Of a stretch of DNA of 64,000 nucleotides, positions 43,860 to 53,455 are shown piece after piece (positions within the stretch are counted from its first letter, which is position 1; each line of letters starts with the position of its first letter). The notes beneath the pieces are model-generated. The model was given only the letters and a program-made list of their open reading frames with translations. It searched no databases and was not told the origin of the DNA. Source of the DNA: Limnephilus marmoratus (taxonomy: Eukaryota > Arthropoda > Insecta > Trichoptera > Limnephilidae). Location of the stretch: the NCBI GenBank assembly GCA_917880885.1, contig OU862931.1:14891337-14955336 (forward strand), read 5' to 3'. The translations under genes were made by a program, and so were the position numbers.

Positions 43860-44062
43860 TATAAATAATTTTCTCTTGATGTTCTCGTCGTACTTATATT
43901 TTCGGTTGAAACAATTCGTTTATATATTTATATAGGTACCCTCCTCTTATGTATTACTTTATAATTACATCTACTTACATCATTACAGATATTCTCCTAT
44001 GTACAGTGTGATCTTACGATTGCATGTATTTAAAAGCCTTTTTAGGCGTATAAATAAATAAA
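43860..44062 (+). repeat. LINE 3' UTR with GCC...GGC hairpin tail
   Basis: Ends AAAAGCCTTTTTAGGCG then AAATAAATAAATAAA, the same terminus as 12640-12680 and 62005-62050. Confidence 0.55.
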
Positions 44063-44084
44063 TAAAAACTTGACAGAGACCCTA

Positions 44085-44250
44085 TTGTGTGGTCAAGCAC
44101 CTTTGCAATAATGTAAGTGATACATTATTACGAGTACATTACGTGTATGCCGTAATTACCCGTGGCCTCAGCACGGGTAAGCCACCCAGTGAGGCCAACA
44201 TTATTGGATGGTTCTACGAAATGTAAAATAAAAAATTTAAATAAAAACAA
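44085..44250 (+). repeat. LINE 3' end with stem-loop
   Basis: Stem-loop CCTCAGCACGGG...CCAGTGAGG at 44166-44194 followed by an A-rich tail (44222-44250). Confidence 0.6.
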
Positions 44251-44254
44251 AAAT

Positions 44255-44830
44255 GCATTTGTTTTCATCGCAAGTTAAACCAGGCAAGTTTTACAGGCAG
44301 ATAAAAGAGAAACACCAGTACGTATCTACACTATACTCCGTGATAATCTAATGCTATTTTCGTTGGCAATGTAAAGCAATCATATTCCAACATTGGCTTG
44401 ATGACGGTTTAGAATGCTGATTGTACTAGTCCCGGAGAGATCGTACGTAATGTCTTCGTCCTTGTATCTTCTGCCTTTTTCGTTTTCATACAAGATGCGT
44501 GAGAAGGAAAAGGACAATCGTCGATGACGTAGCTCTCTCTTGGACTACTGCATCGGAAAAGCCGAATGGATCTCACTTAACCCTTCCTTTGTACGTAGGT
44601 CAGTTATAAAACTCTGGGAAAATTTATTTATCAATAAAAATATATTTTGGGTACCTACCACTTTTAATACCTACCGTATCACCCACATTTAAAAAAAAGT
44701 GGGTTTTGTTTTTGTGAAATAATGTTCGTTTTCATTGATGTTGGATGGACCATGCAAATGACTTTCAAAACATTTTCAAAATTTCAAGTGACAGTATTCG
44801 CAAAATTACAACTCACATCATACACCCATT
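44255..44830. other. No recognisable feature
   Basis: Moderately AT-rich, no coding or repeat match. Confidence 0.3.
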
Positions 44831-44834
44831 GGAT

Positions 44835-44985
44835 TATCACCGTCCTCTGTGTTTCCTCCCTCCTATAGCAAGGGTTTCTTCAAGACACAGATTCACGCCT
44901 TTCCTTCCTCAAAAAGACTTCGCACATCATCACAAAAGATCCCTAAAGCAAATAATTTCCTCAGGGCCACCTGTTTGGGATAATA
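44835..44985 (+). repeat. 3' fragment of the SINE-B partner LINE
   Basis: CCTCTGTGTTTCCTCCCTCC, TTCTTCAAGACACAG and CCTCAAAAAGACTTCGCAC follow the LINE copies at 28990-29060 and 59070-59140, ending near CAGGGCCACCTGT. Strongly diverged. Confidence 0.6.
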
Positions 44986-44989
44986 CAAA

Positions 44990-45835
44990 AAACTCCAACC
45001 CTATTAAAAATATAATTCCCAGAACTTTATAACTGGCTTAGGGAGATTCCAGAGGTTGGGACTAGAACCTCTTTCTGCAGCCCTTCGCTTTGCGGATATC
45101 GCAGATTCTCCCAAGATAAATACGCAAATAAGCCAAAAGGCTTTTGTTAAGCCTGGTTTAAGAGCCTAACGGTTGCAGGCTATAAGGCTGATCCCGGCAG
45201 GGTGTAAGGCTGTGTGCCGTCTAGACTTTCATCCCCTCGGGTAGTTTATTCAGGGGTGCGATATTTATGAAACTACGTCTGTTATTTGCATAGTTTTTGT
45301 ATAGTGAATTGTCGAATATATTTCTTCATAGTTTGTTGGTTAGAATTTGAGGACCTGGATACTTAGAGCTGGAGTCAAGTATTGCCGATATGAAGCTAAG
45401 GTAGCCTATTTGTGAAGAACAGAAAATTGTCTTAACAGGGATATTAAAAATACAGAATTTTTGAACAACGAACAGTAATTTCAATACAACACTGAAATAC
45501 CACGAAAGATCAATTTTAAACTGGGAATTTCCATAGAAAACACTTTTCCGGTCTTCTTGGATGTATCGTGGCTTCAACTGTGCTTCTTAAAATAAACAAA
45601 CCTGTATTAATTATTTAGAAAACCACCTCAGGATTGCTCCGTAATACGATTTCCATTTATATTATGTAGTTATGGTTACGACTTTTGTATCAGCACGTGG
45701 CGTATAAAAAGCCCCAAACTAGCGGGAATTCTACCGTTATACATAAATAATGATATAAATTTACTGCACGGACAAAATATTTCAAAAATTGTTATCCGAA
45801 ATTGCTTAATCCTGTAAGCGAATGTCTTCCAGCAA
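44990..45835. other. No recognisable gene
   Basis: Around 45052-45110 a GAGGTTGGGACTAGAACCTC hairpin looks T-arm-like, but a full tRNA fold is not evident. The 83- and 68-codon minus frames lack motifs. Confidence 0.3.
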
Positions 45836-45837
45836 AA

Positions 45838-46108
45838 ACGGCTCCAAAAACATCGAGATGGCATCCACAATCCACATATCAATTAGAATGATCATATCCA
45901 AAAACATCGAGATGGCATCGACAATCCACATATCAATTAGAATTATCATATCCAAAAACATCGAGACGGCATCCACAATCCACATATCAATTAGAATTAT
46001 CATATCCAAAAACATCGAGACGGCATCCACAATCCACATATCAATTAGAATTATCATATCCAAAAACATCGAGATGGCATCCACAATCCACATATCAATT
46101 AGAATTAA
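45838..46108. repeat. 54-bp minisatellite, five units
   Basis: AAAAACATCGAGATGGCATC recurs at 45846, 45900, 45954, 46008 and 46062, exactly 54 bp apart, with single-base variants (GATGG or GACGG). Because 54 is a multiple of three, long frames stay open on both strands (plus repeat SKNIEMASTIHISIRMII; minus repeat DMWIVDAISMFLDMIILI). These are products of the repeat and not evidence for a protein. Confidence 0.92.
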
Positions 46109-46535
46109 ATAATATATTTCTTGATAAAAAGATAAGAAATTCAATTTCACCATTAAGAATCGTATGTGATTTTTCGTGTCACTATAAAAAAAAATATTTA
46201 AAAAATCAAATTGTTGTTCAAACCAACATTACCACGCCACCTATTGTGCATTTCAACATGCACAATATATTTGGTGCAAAAATTCACAGGGGCAAGACAA
46301 CCATCTTTAACCTGATTAATCACAGGATACCATATTTGTCCCTGCTCTCATAGCACTCTTGTAAATCGCTATAACTTCCTTACCGTCACAGTGAAAAATA
46401 TTTTTTAAACGGAGTTAGAAAGGCAAAACATCACGCTTTATTTTCAAATATAAAAAACCTTTAACCAAATAAGAATCGCAATTTAAAAAAAAAAATTGAA
46501 ACCTTGGGAAATTTTTATTCATTATTTTCATATAG
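46109..46535. other. No recognisable feature
   Basis: AT-rich spacer between the minisatellite and the LINE tail. Confidence 0.35.
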
Positions 46536-46537
46536 AA

Positions 46538-49500
46538 AGACATTTTTATTTATTTTTTATTTATTTATTTTATTTTATTTAAGTATATAAAACAGGCATG
46601 GTGCCCAAAAAATTATATACATGAATGTTTAAACATGGTGATAACGAAAATACATAGTATCGAAAATGATAATATTAACATGGTGATTGTATAATAACAA
46701 ATAAATGAAGTGATAATAATAACAAAAGATAGTAACAAAAGTAATTAAGCTGAGGTGAATGACAAGTAGGAATGGGTAAAAGGTAAGTACATGGTAGGTA
46801 AATGTTCATAAACAATTTATGATTGTTACCTGTACTGGTGAGACGCTGATTTGGTAGGTACAATATTGCCTCTCTATAAATAAAGGGCTTCATCACAGTA
46901 TCAGCTTGATATGATAAAAGGTAAAACTTTTTTTTTGAAATGTTTAAATTGGTCATTAAAAATGTCTATTTCTTTATTAGAGCAATGTATAGCGTTATAA
47001 CTTCTCAGTGTTCGCGGTAAAGGGGAGAAATACCCTGTATTTGTGAGGTAGGCTTTAATATAGAAAATGTCTTTCATCCTCCTTGTTGACTTTCTTGATG
47101 ATGTGTTAATGTTAATTTGGGACAAAATGTTTGGTGTATCAACTGATGAGTGTATAATTTTGTGTAAAAGTAATAAATCAGAAAGTTTACGTCTGGCTGT
47201 TAGAGAGTGTAGTTTATAGTGTGAATTTCGGTCATTGTACGTTCCAAATTGATCAGATATACCTTCACGATAGGCAATTACACGGGTTAATTTTCTTTGT
47301 GTGGATTCGATCCTATAATTATGAATTTCATAATTGGGAGACCAAATTGTGGATGCATATTCGAGGATACTTCGCACAATTGATTTATATAATGTTAATG
47401 TTAATTCTGCACTTTTAAAACAGTTTGTGATTCTTAGCGTTAATCCTAATACTTGTGATGCACAATTTGAAATTGCATCTACATGTTTATTGAAGCTAAG
47501 TGAAGAGTCAAATGTCACGCCCAAGTCTTTAATTGAAGTTGTGTTACGTAATGCGACATTGTTAATGTGATATGTGTTTGAAAATTTATTGATGTTTTTT
47601 GTGAAGGAAATTACAGCACATTTGTTTTCGTTAAAATATAAATCATTTAGTGTGCACCATTCATGAAGTGATGATAAGTCTTTTTGCAAATCGGCGCAAT
47701 CTTCTAATGATGTTATTTTTTTATACAACTTAAGGTCATCGGCAAACAGGAGATATTTTGATTTTTTTATTCCTAAAACTATGTCGTTGATAAATATTAA
47801 AAACAGTAACGGTCCAAGATGTGAGCCCTGCGGAATTCCCGACGTTGCCGTAAAAAGATCCGCGGAAAACCCTCCTACAACTACTTGTAGTTTTCTATTA
47901 GTAATGTAACTTTCGAACCATTTCAGAGTATTTCCATTTACGCCAAACTTTTTCAGTTTCTTGATGAGTAATGATTGATTTAACTGGTCGAATGCTTTGC
48001 AAAAATCCGTGTAGATGGCATCCACTTGTAAATGCTTTTCGATGTTATCGCGGATGAATTGGGAGTATTCAAGAAGATTCGTTGTTGTGGAACGTCGAGG
48101 GAAAAACCCGTGTTGCTCAATGATGATATATTTACTTACATGGGCTAATAGACAGTCATATATTATTGATTCAAACAACTTTCCTATGCAGTCAAGTTTA
48201 GAGATGGGTCTATAATTCTGTATATCGCTCTTACAACCTTTCTTAAAGATGGGAGTTAAAAAAGCCGTTTTCCATTTGACTGGAAAAACACCTTCTTGTA
48301 GTGATTTGTTGAAAAGTACACTAAGTGGTCTGGCAAGAACATCTCTGCATGTTTTGAAAAAAATAGGCGGAATACCATCAGGACCTGATCCCTTATTGGT
48401 TCTTAAATTCTTACATTTAATTAATATAGTTGAGGGCGAAATATTGATCATACCGAGGCTTTCGTTGCAGAAATCATCAGATATTTGTGGTGAAAAGTTT
48501 GCATTTTGTGGTTTATAAATAGATTGAAAGTGCTTAGAAAAAAGTCGGCAGATATCTTGACCTTGTGTAGTTTGTATATCGTTTAGGTGCATTTCTTTTG
48601 GTATGTTGGTTGTGTTTTTATATTTACTTTTTGCAAATTTCCAGAAATCTTTCGGGTTAGATTTTAAGTTTTGTTTAATTAAATCTAAATGTTTATGATA
48701 ACAAATTCTTATAAGATTCTTCGTTCTGGTTCTAATCAGATTGAAAGATAAATGATCTAGTTCATTACCATATTTTTTATATTTTTTATGAAATTTGTTT
48801 TTTTCTTTTATCAAACGAATGCGATCTTGCGAGTACCACTTAGGGAAGTGTTTATTATTTGTTTTAATAGGAACATGAGAAGAGATAATCTGGTAGAGTA
48901 TACTATAAAACTGATCGACAGATTGATCTATATTGCCCTGATTAATGAATTCCCAATCAGTCTCACGAAGAATTGTGTTAATTGAGTCATAGTCAGCTTT
49001 ATAAAAGTTTGGTCTCGGGGCGTTACGGGTTTCTAGATTAGGTAGAAAATCAAAAAGAAAATTTATTTCTAGAGCAGGGTGGTATGGATCTTCTTTGCTT
49101 AGTGGAAATAAAGAGCGAGTTACTGATATGTCTTCTTTGTCTGATAAAATGAGATCCAGGATTTTGGATTGTTGGTTAACTATTCCGTTAAATTGTTTAA
49201 GATTGCAGAATGATAGGGTATCGATGATGTCAGAGGTGATTGTATTTGTGTTTGTGGTGAAAGGTAATAAATTGTGTGTTTCATCGGGAATCCAATGAAT
49301 GTTAGACTTATTGAAATCTCCAAATATTAAAATGTGTTGGTTTGGTGTTGCTAAGTACACATTTCGAAGATTGCTTAAAAATAAGTTTACAACAGATTCT
49401 TCTTCATTTGGCGGTAGATATACTGTGCAAACATTTAGCTTGACACTCCTATTGTTAATATTTATATTGAGTTGGATCCACAAATCTTCTGCTTGACATT

Positions 49501-49930
49501 CCCAATGCGCCATTCTCTTCACCTCCAGTTTTCTTGATACAGCAATCATGACTCCTCCTCCATCTTTTTTTGTCTTGTGTAGTCTATCTCTCCGAAATAC
49601 CTCATACCGGTTGTCTACTAATTCCTGGTCGCAGATAGATTCCTTCAACCATGTCTCTGTTAGGCTTACTAAGTCGTATTCGTTGATAAGGATGTTTTCG
49701 TGTATCTCATCAACTTTAGTCCTCATTCCCCTGATATTCATATATATGCAATTAATCATTGTAAGATGTATATTTATTATAAATCCTGTCGTATTGGAAA
49801 ATTCCGAATTAGTTTTTTTTTCCAGACATAAAGTGAAGTCACAGTAACGTTTATAATACATTTGTCTAAAAAAATATGTACGTGTTTTTTTTTATTTCGT
49901 TATAATTTTTTATGTGTCGAAATTTATAAT
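46538..49930 (-). mobile_element. Near-complete LINE (Jockey/CR1 superfamily)
   Basis: Runs from its tail of AAATA/AAAATA units (46545-46580, on the minus strand the 3' end) to somewhere between 49862 and 49960. The 3' UTR is about 350 bp and AT-rich. One large frame (46901-49861) encodes endonuclease and reverse transcriptase. No gag-like ORF1 precedes it, so the copy is either 5'-truncated just upstream of ORF2 or from a lineage without ORF1. Confidence 0.85.
46901..49861 (-). CDS. LINE ORF2: AP-endonuclease plus reverse transcriptase, intact
   Basis: A 986-codon open frame. Residues about 36-270 form an APE-type endonuclease, which nicks target DNA: MNIRG (41-45), TETWL (68-72, catalytic Glu), VCTVYLPP (144-151), IFGDFN (179-184, catalytic Asp/Asn) and DPYHPAL (258-264, His). 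Residues about 485-800 form the reverse transcriptase: NKGSGPDGIPPIFF, NYRPISKL (549-556), YTDFCKAFDQL, SGIPQGSHLGPLLF (674-687) and LLFADDLKLY with the catalytic Asp pair at 708-709. The C-terminal domain ends in FKKKVLPFIISS. No stop or frameshift is visible, and every catalytic motif is present. Translation may begin at Met35 or Met41, directly before the endonuclease; the first 34 residues lack homology signals. The frame belongs to the element and not to a host gene. Confidence 0.95.
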   Translation of the reverse strand: MYYKRYCDFTLCLEKKTNSEFSNTTGFIINIHLTMINCIYMNIRGMRTKVDEIHENILINEYDLVSLTETWLKESICDQELVDNRYEVFRRDRLHKTKKDGGGVMIAVSRKLEVKRMAHWECQAEDLWIQLNININNRSVKLNVCTVYLPPNEEESVVNLFLSNLRNVYLATPNQHILIFGDFNKSNIHWIPDETHNLLPFTTNTNTITSDIIDTLSFCNLKQFNGIVNQQSKILDLILSDKEDISVTRSLFPLSKEDPYHPALEINFLFDFLPNLETRNAPRPNFYKADYDSINTILRETDWEFINQGNIDQSVDQFYSILYQIISSHVPIKTNNKHFPKWYSQDRIRLIKEKNKFHKKYKKYGNELDHLSFNLIRTRTKNLIRICYHKHLDLIKQNLKSNPKDFWKFAKSKYKNTTNIPKEMHLNDIQTTQGQDICRLFSKHFQSIYKPQNANFSPQISDDFCNESLGMINISPSTILIKCKNLRTNKGSGPDGIPPIFFKTCRDVLARPLSVLFNKSLQEGVFPVKWKTAFLTPIFKKGCKSDIQNYRPISKLDCIGKLFESIIYDCLLAHVSKYIIIEQHGFFPRRSTTTNLLEYSQFIRDNIEKHLQVDAIYTDFCKAFDQLNQSLLIKKLKKFGVNGNTLKWFESYITNRKLQVVVGGFSADLFTATSGIPQGSHLGPLLFLIFINDIVLGIKKSKYLLFADDLKLYKKITSLEDCADLQKDLSSLHEWCTLNDLYFNENKCAVISFTKNINKFSNTYHINNVALRNTTSIKDLGVTFDSSLSFNKHVDAISNCASQVLGLTLRITNCFKSAELTLTLYKSIVRSILEYASTIWSPNYEIHNYRIESTQRKLTRVIAYREGISDQFGTYNDRNSHYKLHSLTARRKLSDLLLLHKIIHSSVDTPNILSQININTSSRKSTRRMKDIFYIKAYLTNTGYFSPLPRTLRSYNAIHCSNKEIDIFNDQFKHFKKKVLPFIISS

Positions 49931-49962
49931 ATGTTTACATCATATTATAACTTTTGATAATT

Positions 49963-50055
49963 GTCCGAAACGTTGGCTAAAGGAGGAGGTAGCGCAACAC
50001 GGCATAACACCCCAAAAACAAATAACGAAATAATTTTGGCCGTGAAAATCTTAGA
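49963..50055 (+). repeat. Single-arm copy of the palindrome repeat
   Basis: TGTCCGAAACGTTGGCTAAAG, GGTAGCGCAACACGGCATA and TTTTGGCCGTGAAAATCT follow 13705-13792 closely but without the inverted partner. Confidence 0.75.
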
Positions 50056-50355
50056 TCGTATTTGTTTACATCAAATTATAAAAATTGAAAGGGTATTTCA
50101 TCACTTTTCAAAAACGATTTATAGTTTTCGGATGATTTCATGAATATTCCATTATTTGCATTTTATTGTAAAGCGGAAATATTTTTACCATCTGAAAAAT
50201 ACGCCAAATTTCTGAAAGATTTTAAGAAATAAAATAATTTTTTTTTTTTTTAAGGTTATTACCATATAATATAATATGGAAAAATAATTAGTTGGAGATA
50301 ATATTATTAATTCTAAAAATTTGAAATATGGGATTGATAATTATGACGGATTGAT
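50056..50355. other. No recognisable feature
   Basis: AT-rich, nothing found. Confidence 0.35.
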
Positions 50356-50360
50356 AGAAG

Positions 50361-50432
50361 GTGGCAATTGCGAAATTGGTTAACGCGCACGTCCCGGTTA
50401 GAGGCCTTTGTTCGAGTCCCACTTACGACCAT
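50361..50432 (+). repeat. tRNA-like sequence (pseudo-tRNA or SINE head)
   Basis: An A-box-like TTGCGAAATTGGTTAACGCG (50369-50388) and a perfect B box GTTCGAGTCCC (50411-50421) are spaced as in tRNA genes with a short variable arm. The acceptor and T-stem complements do not pair well, so I do not call a functional tRNA. The downstream sequence does not match SINE-A or SINE-B. Confidence 0.45.
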
Positions 50433-50765
50433 TACTGTTTTTCTGTGTCTTGTTCTCTTTCATATTTTCGTTTATATTATTATTGTTATCTTCATCTTCA
50501 AATTTCTTTTTCAAATCCTTCGCTTTTTTATTTTATTTATTGATCCATTTAAAGTATGTTTACATTGGGTTATTCGATGCCTGTCTAACAGGGATATACC
50601 TGCGTCGAGACAAGCGTAAGTATTTTAAAACATGTAGAAAATTTTCATGTATTATGTAGTGCTTTTACAAAGTGCTTTGTTTTTATTTAATTAAAATTAA
50701 TTTATTACTTTGTGAAAAAAAAAACTAAATTATACATGTAACGTGATGCTTAGCCAACTTTCTAA
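50433..50765. other. No recognisable feature
   Basis: T-rich DNA. The 60-83 codon frames are hydrophobic artefacts of T-richness. Confidence 0.35.
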
Positions 50766-50767
50766 AG

Positions 50768-51445
50768 AGATGATTTTTTTTTTTTTTAAATCCTTTATTT
50801 TTCCCAATTTTACATTTTGTAGTTACATATTTTAGATATAATAAAAATAATGGGAACCCACTAAGGCGCAGCCTGTGCGTGGGTAATATTATAGTTAAAT
50901 GTATTTTATTTTAGTACCTAGAAAAAACAAATAGTGGTATATGAAGCAAAAACATTATTAAAATTGGTTTAAACAGTTTGTTCAAAAAGTGTGTTCAATA
51001 GTATACAAGGTAATAATTAGTGTATAGTGTAAAAAAAGTTATAAGTGTAATAATAAGTGTAAAGTTTGTGAGAAACATAAACTGATGTAAAATTAAATAA
51101 ATAGAGTTTTTACATCTTTATGGTTCAGCCATATTTTTAACTCTTTTATGTAATGCGGAAGTTTAGTTGCAACTTGGATATTTTTTGGTAAAAAAAGTGC
51201 GAGGTCCAATAAAACTTTGTGTTTGTTTGAGGGGTATAGAATACATTTTTATTTCTAATGTTTGTTCTGTTTTCATTTTTTTCGAATTTGTTTCTGTTTA
51301 TATAGATATATTTCATAGTTTGCAGTATAAATAGTTTACGGAGACTGAATAGTTTAGATTCTTTGTATAAAGCATCTGTTGAAAATGTTTTAATTCTATT
51401 AAACATAACATAATGCATGATAAGTTGCACCCATCTTATCATGCA
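50768..51445 (-). pseudogene. LINE C-terminal fragment with UTR stem-loop (minus)
   Basis: The minus frame 51146-51442 reads ESKLFSLRKLFILQTMKYIY, NENRTNIRNKN and YWTSHFFYQKISKLQ, the C-terminal region of a LINE related to 18544-19995. The UTR contains CCCACGCACAGGC...TTAGTGGG (50857-50883), and the tail is the T-run at 50778-50790. Confidence 0.7.
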
Positions 51446-51940
51446 TTCCGTGATGCATCAAACTTATCACGTTGTTGTTTATTCCTGACGTTCCGAATAC
51501 TAAACAAAGCATCCGGAGCACTGTGGATGCTCCATATTGCTGTTGACGAAATGCACAATTCAGATACCCAAGTAAAGTGAACTCATTACGTTAATTGCTT
51601 TAAATACGAGTACCATTCAGCAAAGCTTGAACTTTATTATGTTATTATTCTCAAATGAATTAATCCGGTAAAACCAAACTAAACTTCTACATTACATGAC
51701 ATTATCTCTTTCAATTGCATTAAAGCCACTTAGACAAAACTCATCAGAAACTCTTAGCACAATCCCCTTGTTCATTAAATATCATCAAGTTTAATACCCA
51801 GGTACCCGAACATACGACAATTCCATTCTCTACGATACCATATCGACGTTTAGATTATTCAAATCATTTATGGAAATAAACCGCAAATCTGCCATGAGTA
51901 CAATATTGTATTGATTCGCCGGTGTATAATTTACTAGAAC
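51446..51940. other. No recognisable gene; 10-bp hairpin at its left edge
   Basis: GCATGATAAG and CTTATCATGC (about 51415-51444) form a hairpin at the boundary with the LINE fragment. Otherwise nothing was seen. Confidence 0.35.
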
Positions 51941-51944
51941 ATCC

Positions 51945-52800
51945 CTTAAGAGGGAAAAACCAGACAAAACCGGAAATACGTCATTTTTAAATAAAATTTT
52001 AGCCGTGTTGACTTTTTTCCACAAAACAGAATAAATTGATTTCCAAAGATTATTTTATCTGGTAAAGTCATGTTTTAACCCTTCGAATAATAAGAAAATT
52101 TTCTGTCAACTTTTACCATCTCAAGGTTGGCGCGCAAAATTCCTGGTTCTTCCCAAGCATTTTAAATGTTCCTATTTATTGTTTTTTTTAACGTTTTTGC
52201 AAAAACAAAAATTGTTCTAAAATTTAGATACAATAACCTTTCCGATGTGTATATTAGAAATCAACATTTTTGTTTCTAAATATTAAAATTTTAATATTGG
52301 AAATGTAAATTGGCTAAAAAATGTATATCTAAGAATATTCAAATTAAAGTAATTAAAATAGAATAAACTTAAAATTTTAAATACAAATTCATTTTCTAAG
52401 CAAAATTTGTAATAAAACTGTCACCTCACTTTTTATCACTTTCATACAATTTTATTTTAAAATTAAATATGTGATGTGTCACAAATTTGCGCAAAATTAA
52501 ACTGTCACTTTTGATCGGGTTTGTAAAATATCTGAACAACCTAGCTCATATAATTCTAAGACAATGAGAAGCATTATTTCATTCCGTTTCTAACATAAAA
52601 GAAATCACAAATATTCGCATGACAGGAAGAGAGATATCTAACTTTTAATAATGCACTGTTGCTCTGGGACAATCTGGATCTCCTGTTATTATAACGGCAT
52701 ATGATGTTTTGGGACAACTTGGGTCTCCTTTGATTAGACGGGTTAAATTATGGGAAAATATAATAATAATCAGATTCATCTAAGCATTTTGATGGTTTTA
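51945..52800 (+). mobile_element. Family C partial copy split by a piggyBac-like element
   Basis: 51945-52078 follows family C (ACAAAACCGGAAATACGTC) up to TCATGTTTTAA, then 52743 onward resumes with TTAAATTATGGGAAAATATA, matching TTAAAATTTTGAGAAAATAT in the copy at 39750. The right part soon becomes unrecognisable. Confidence 0.65.
52079..52742. mobile_element. 664-bp piggyBac-like element
   Basis: Begins CCCTTCGAATAAT and ends CTCCTTTGATTAGACGGG, with TTAA at both sides (52075-52078, 52743-52746). The right portion (GAGAAGCATTATTTCATTC; CTCTGGGACAATC) aligns with the 294-bp MITE at 16657-16950. No transposase frame. Confidence 0.75.
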
Positions 52801-52844
52801 GAGGTAATAATGGTGTCCCCAAATTACATTAATTTTGTCACCAA

Positions 52845-53020
52845 ACTGCTCCCAACTTTCTGGAGCCAGGGAATGTGGGGTCCCCATTCGGGTACGTTGT
52901 GATGCTGAAGGGAGAGGATAAGTGAAGAGGGTGAGAGAGAGAAAGGTTGGGAAATACACGGCTATTCATATCTGATCACCAACTACGATTTCAATTAAAG
53001 TTTCGATTCTGAAAAGTAGT
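52845..53020 (-). repeat. SINE-A copy, diverged
   Basis: CCCAACTTTCTGGAGCCAGG, ATTCGGGTACGTTGTGATGC and CTATTCATATCTGATCACC mirror the SINE-A body in reverse. It abuts the better copy at 53030 in the same orientation, forming a dimer. Confidence 0.65.
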
Positions 53021-53029
53021 TTTTCACCC

Positions 53030-53455
53030 TTTTTTTCTTTTTTTTATGAATACCGCACAACAGTCCCAACTGCTCCCGTCTGGAGCCAGTGAGACTATGG
53101 CATCCACAATTGGGGTATGTTGTGAGGCTGAAGGTAGCGGGGAGGGGAAGGAGATAGGGAAGACGAAGGTGGGGAAGTATCTGGCTATTCAGATCTGGTC
53201 ACCAAACACGGCTAAAGCCATTTCAAGCAACGTTTCAATTCTGAATGGTGGTCTTACACCAGGGCGATACTGAGAGTGTCTTCCACTCTGGAAGGTGCCG
53301 CAAATATACTATATATTATTTTATATTAATAAATTGTGAAATAATACAAATTAATCAAATAAAATTTATTTGCCACGCCGGGATTCGAACACGCGACCTT
53401 CGGATTGCGAGTCAAGGGCCTTACCGCTGGACTACACCGGCCGTCAATTCAACAA
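53030..53455 (-). repeat. SINE-A, full-length
   Basis: Minus-strand order: tRNA-like head with A box (GTAGTCCAGCGGTAAGG) and B box (GTGTTCGAATCCCGG) at about 53385-53448, linker AAATAAATTTTATTTGATT, body (GTGCCGCAAATAT...; GAAACGTTGCTTGAAATGG; CATACCCCAATTGTGGATG), and 3' end GACTGTTGTGCGGTATTCAT plus A-tail at 53030-53047. It serves as the reference copy for length, about 410 bp. Presumably a Pol III transcript mobilised by a LINE; the partner for its 3' end is not identified. Confidence 0.88.

Noticed and set aside
45052..45110. tRNA-like T-arm on the minus strand
   Set aside because: Only one hairpin fits; no A box or acceptor stem.
45806..46153. 115-codon minus frame with 18-residue hydrophobic repeats
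   Set aside because: Explained by the 54-bp minisatellite; the opposite strand is equally open.
47221..49847. Plus-strand frames across 47.2-49.8 kb
   Set aside because: Shadows of the long minus-strand LINE frame.
50361..50659. Hydrophobic 60-83 codon frames
   Set aside because: T-rich sequence naturally encodes Phe/Leu/Ile runs; no signal beyond that.
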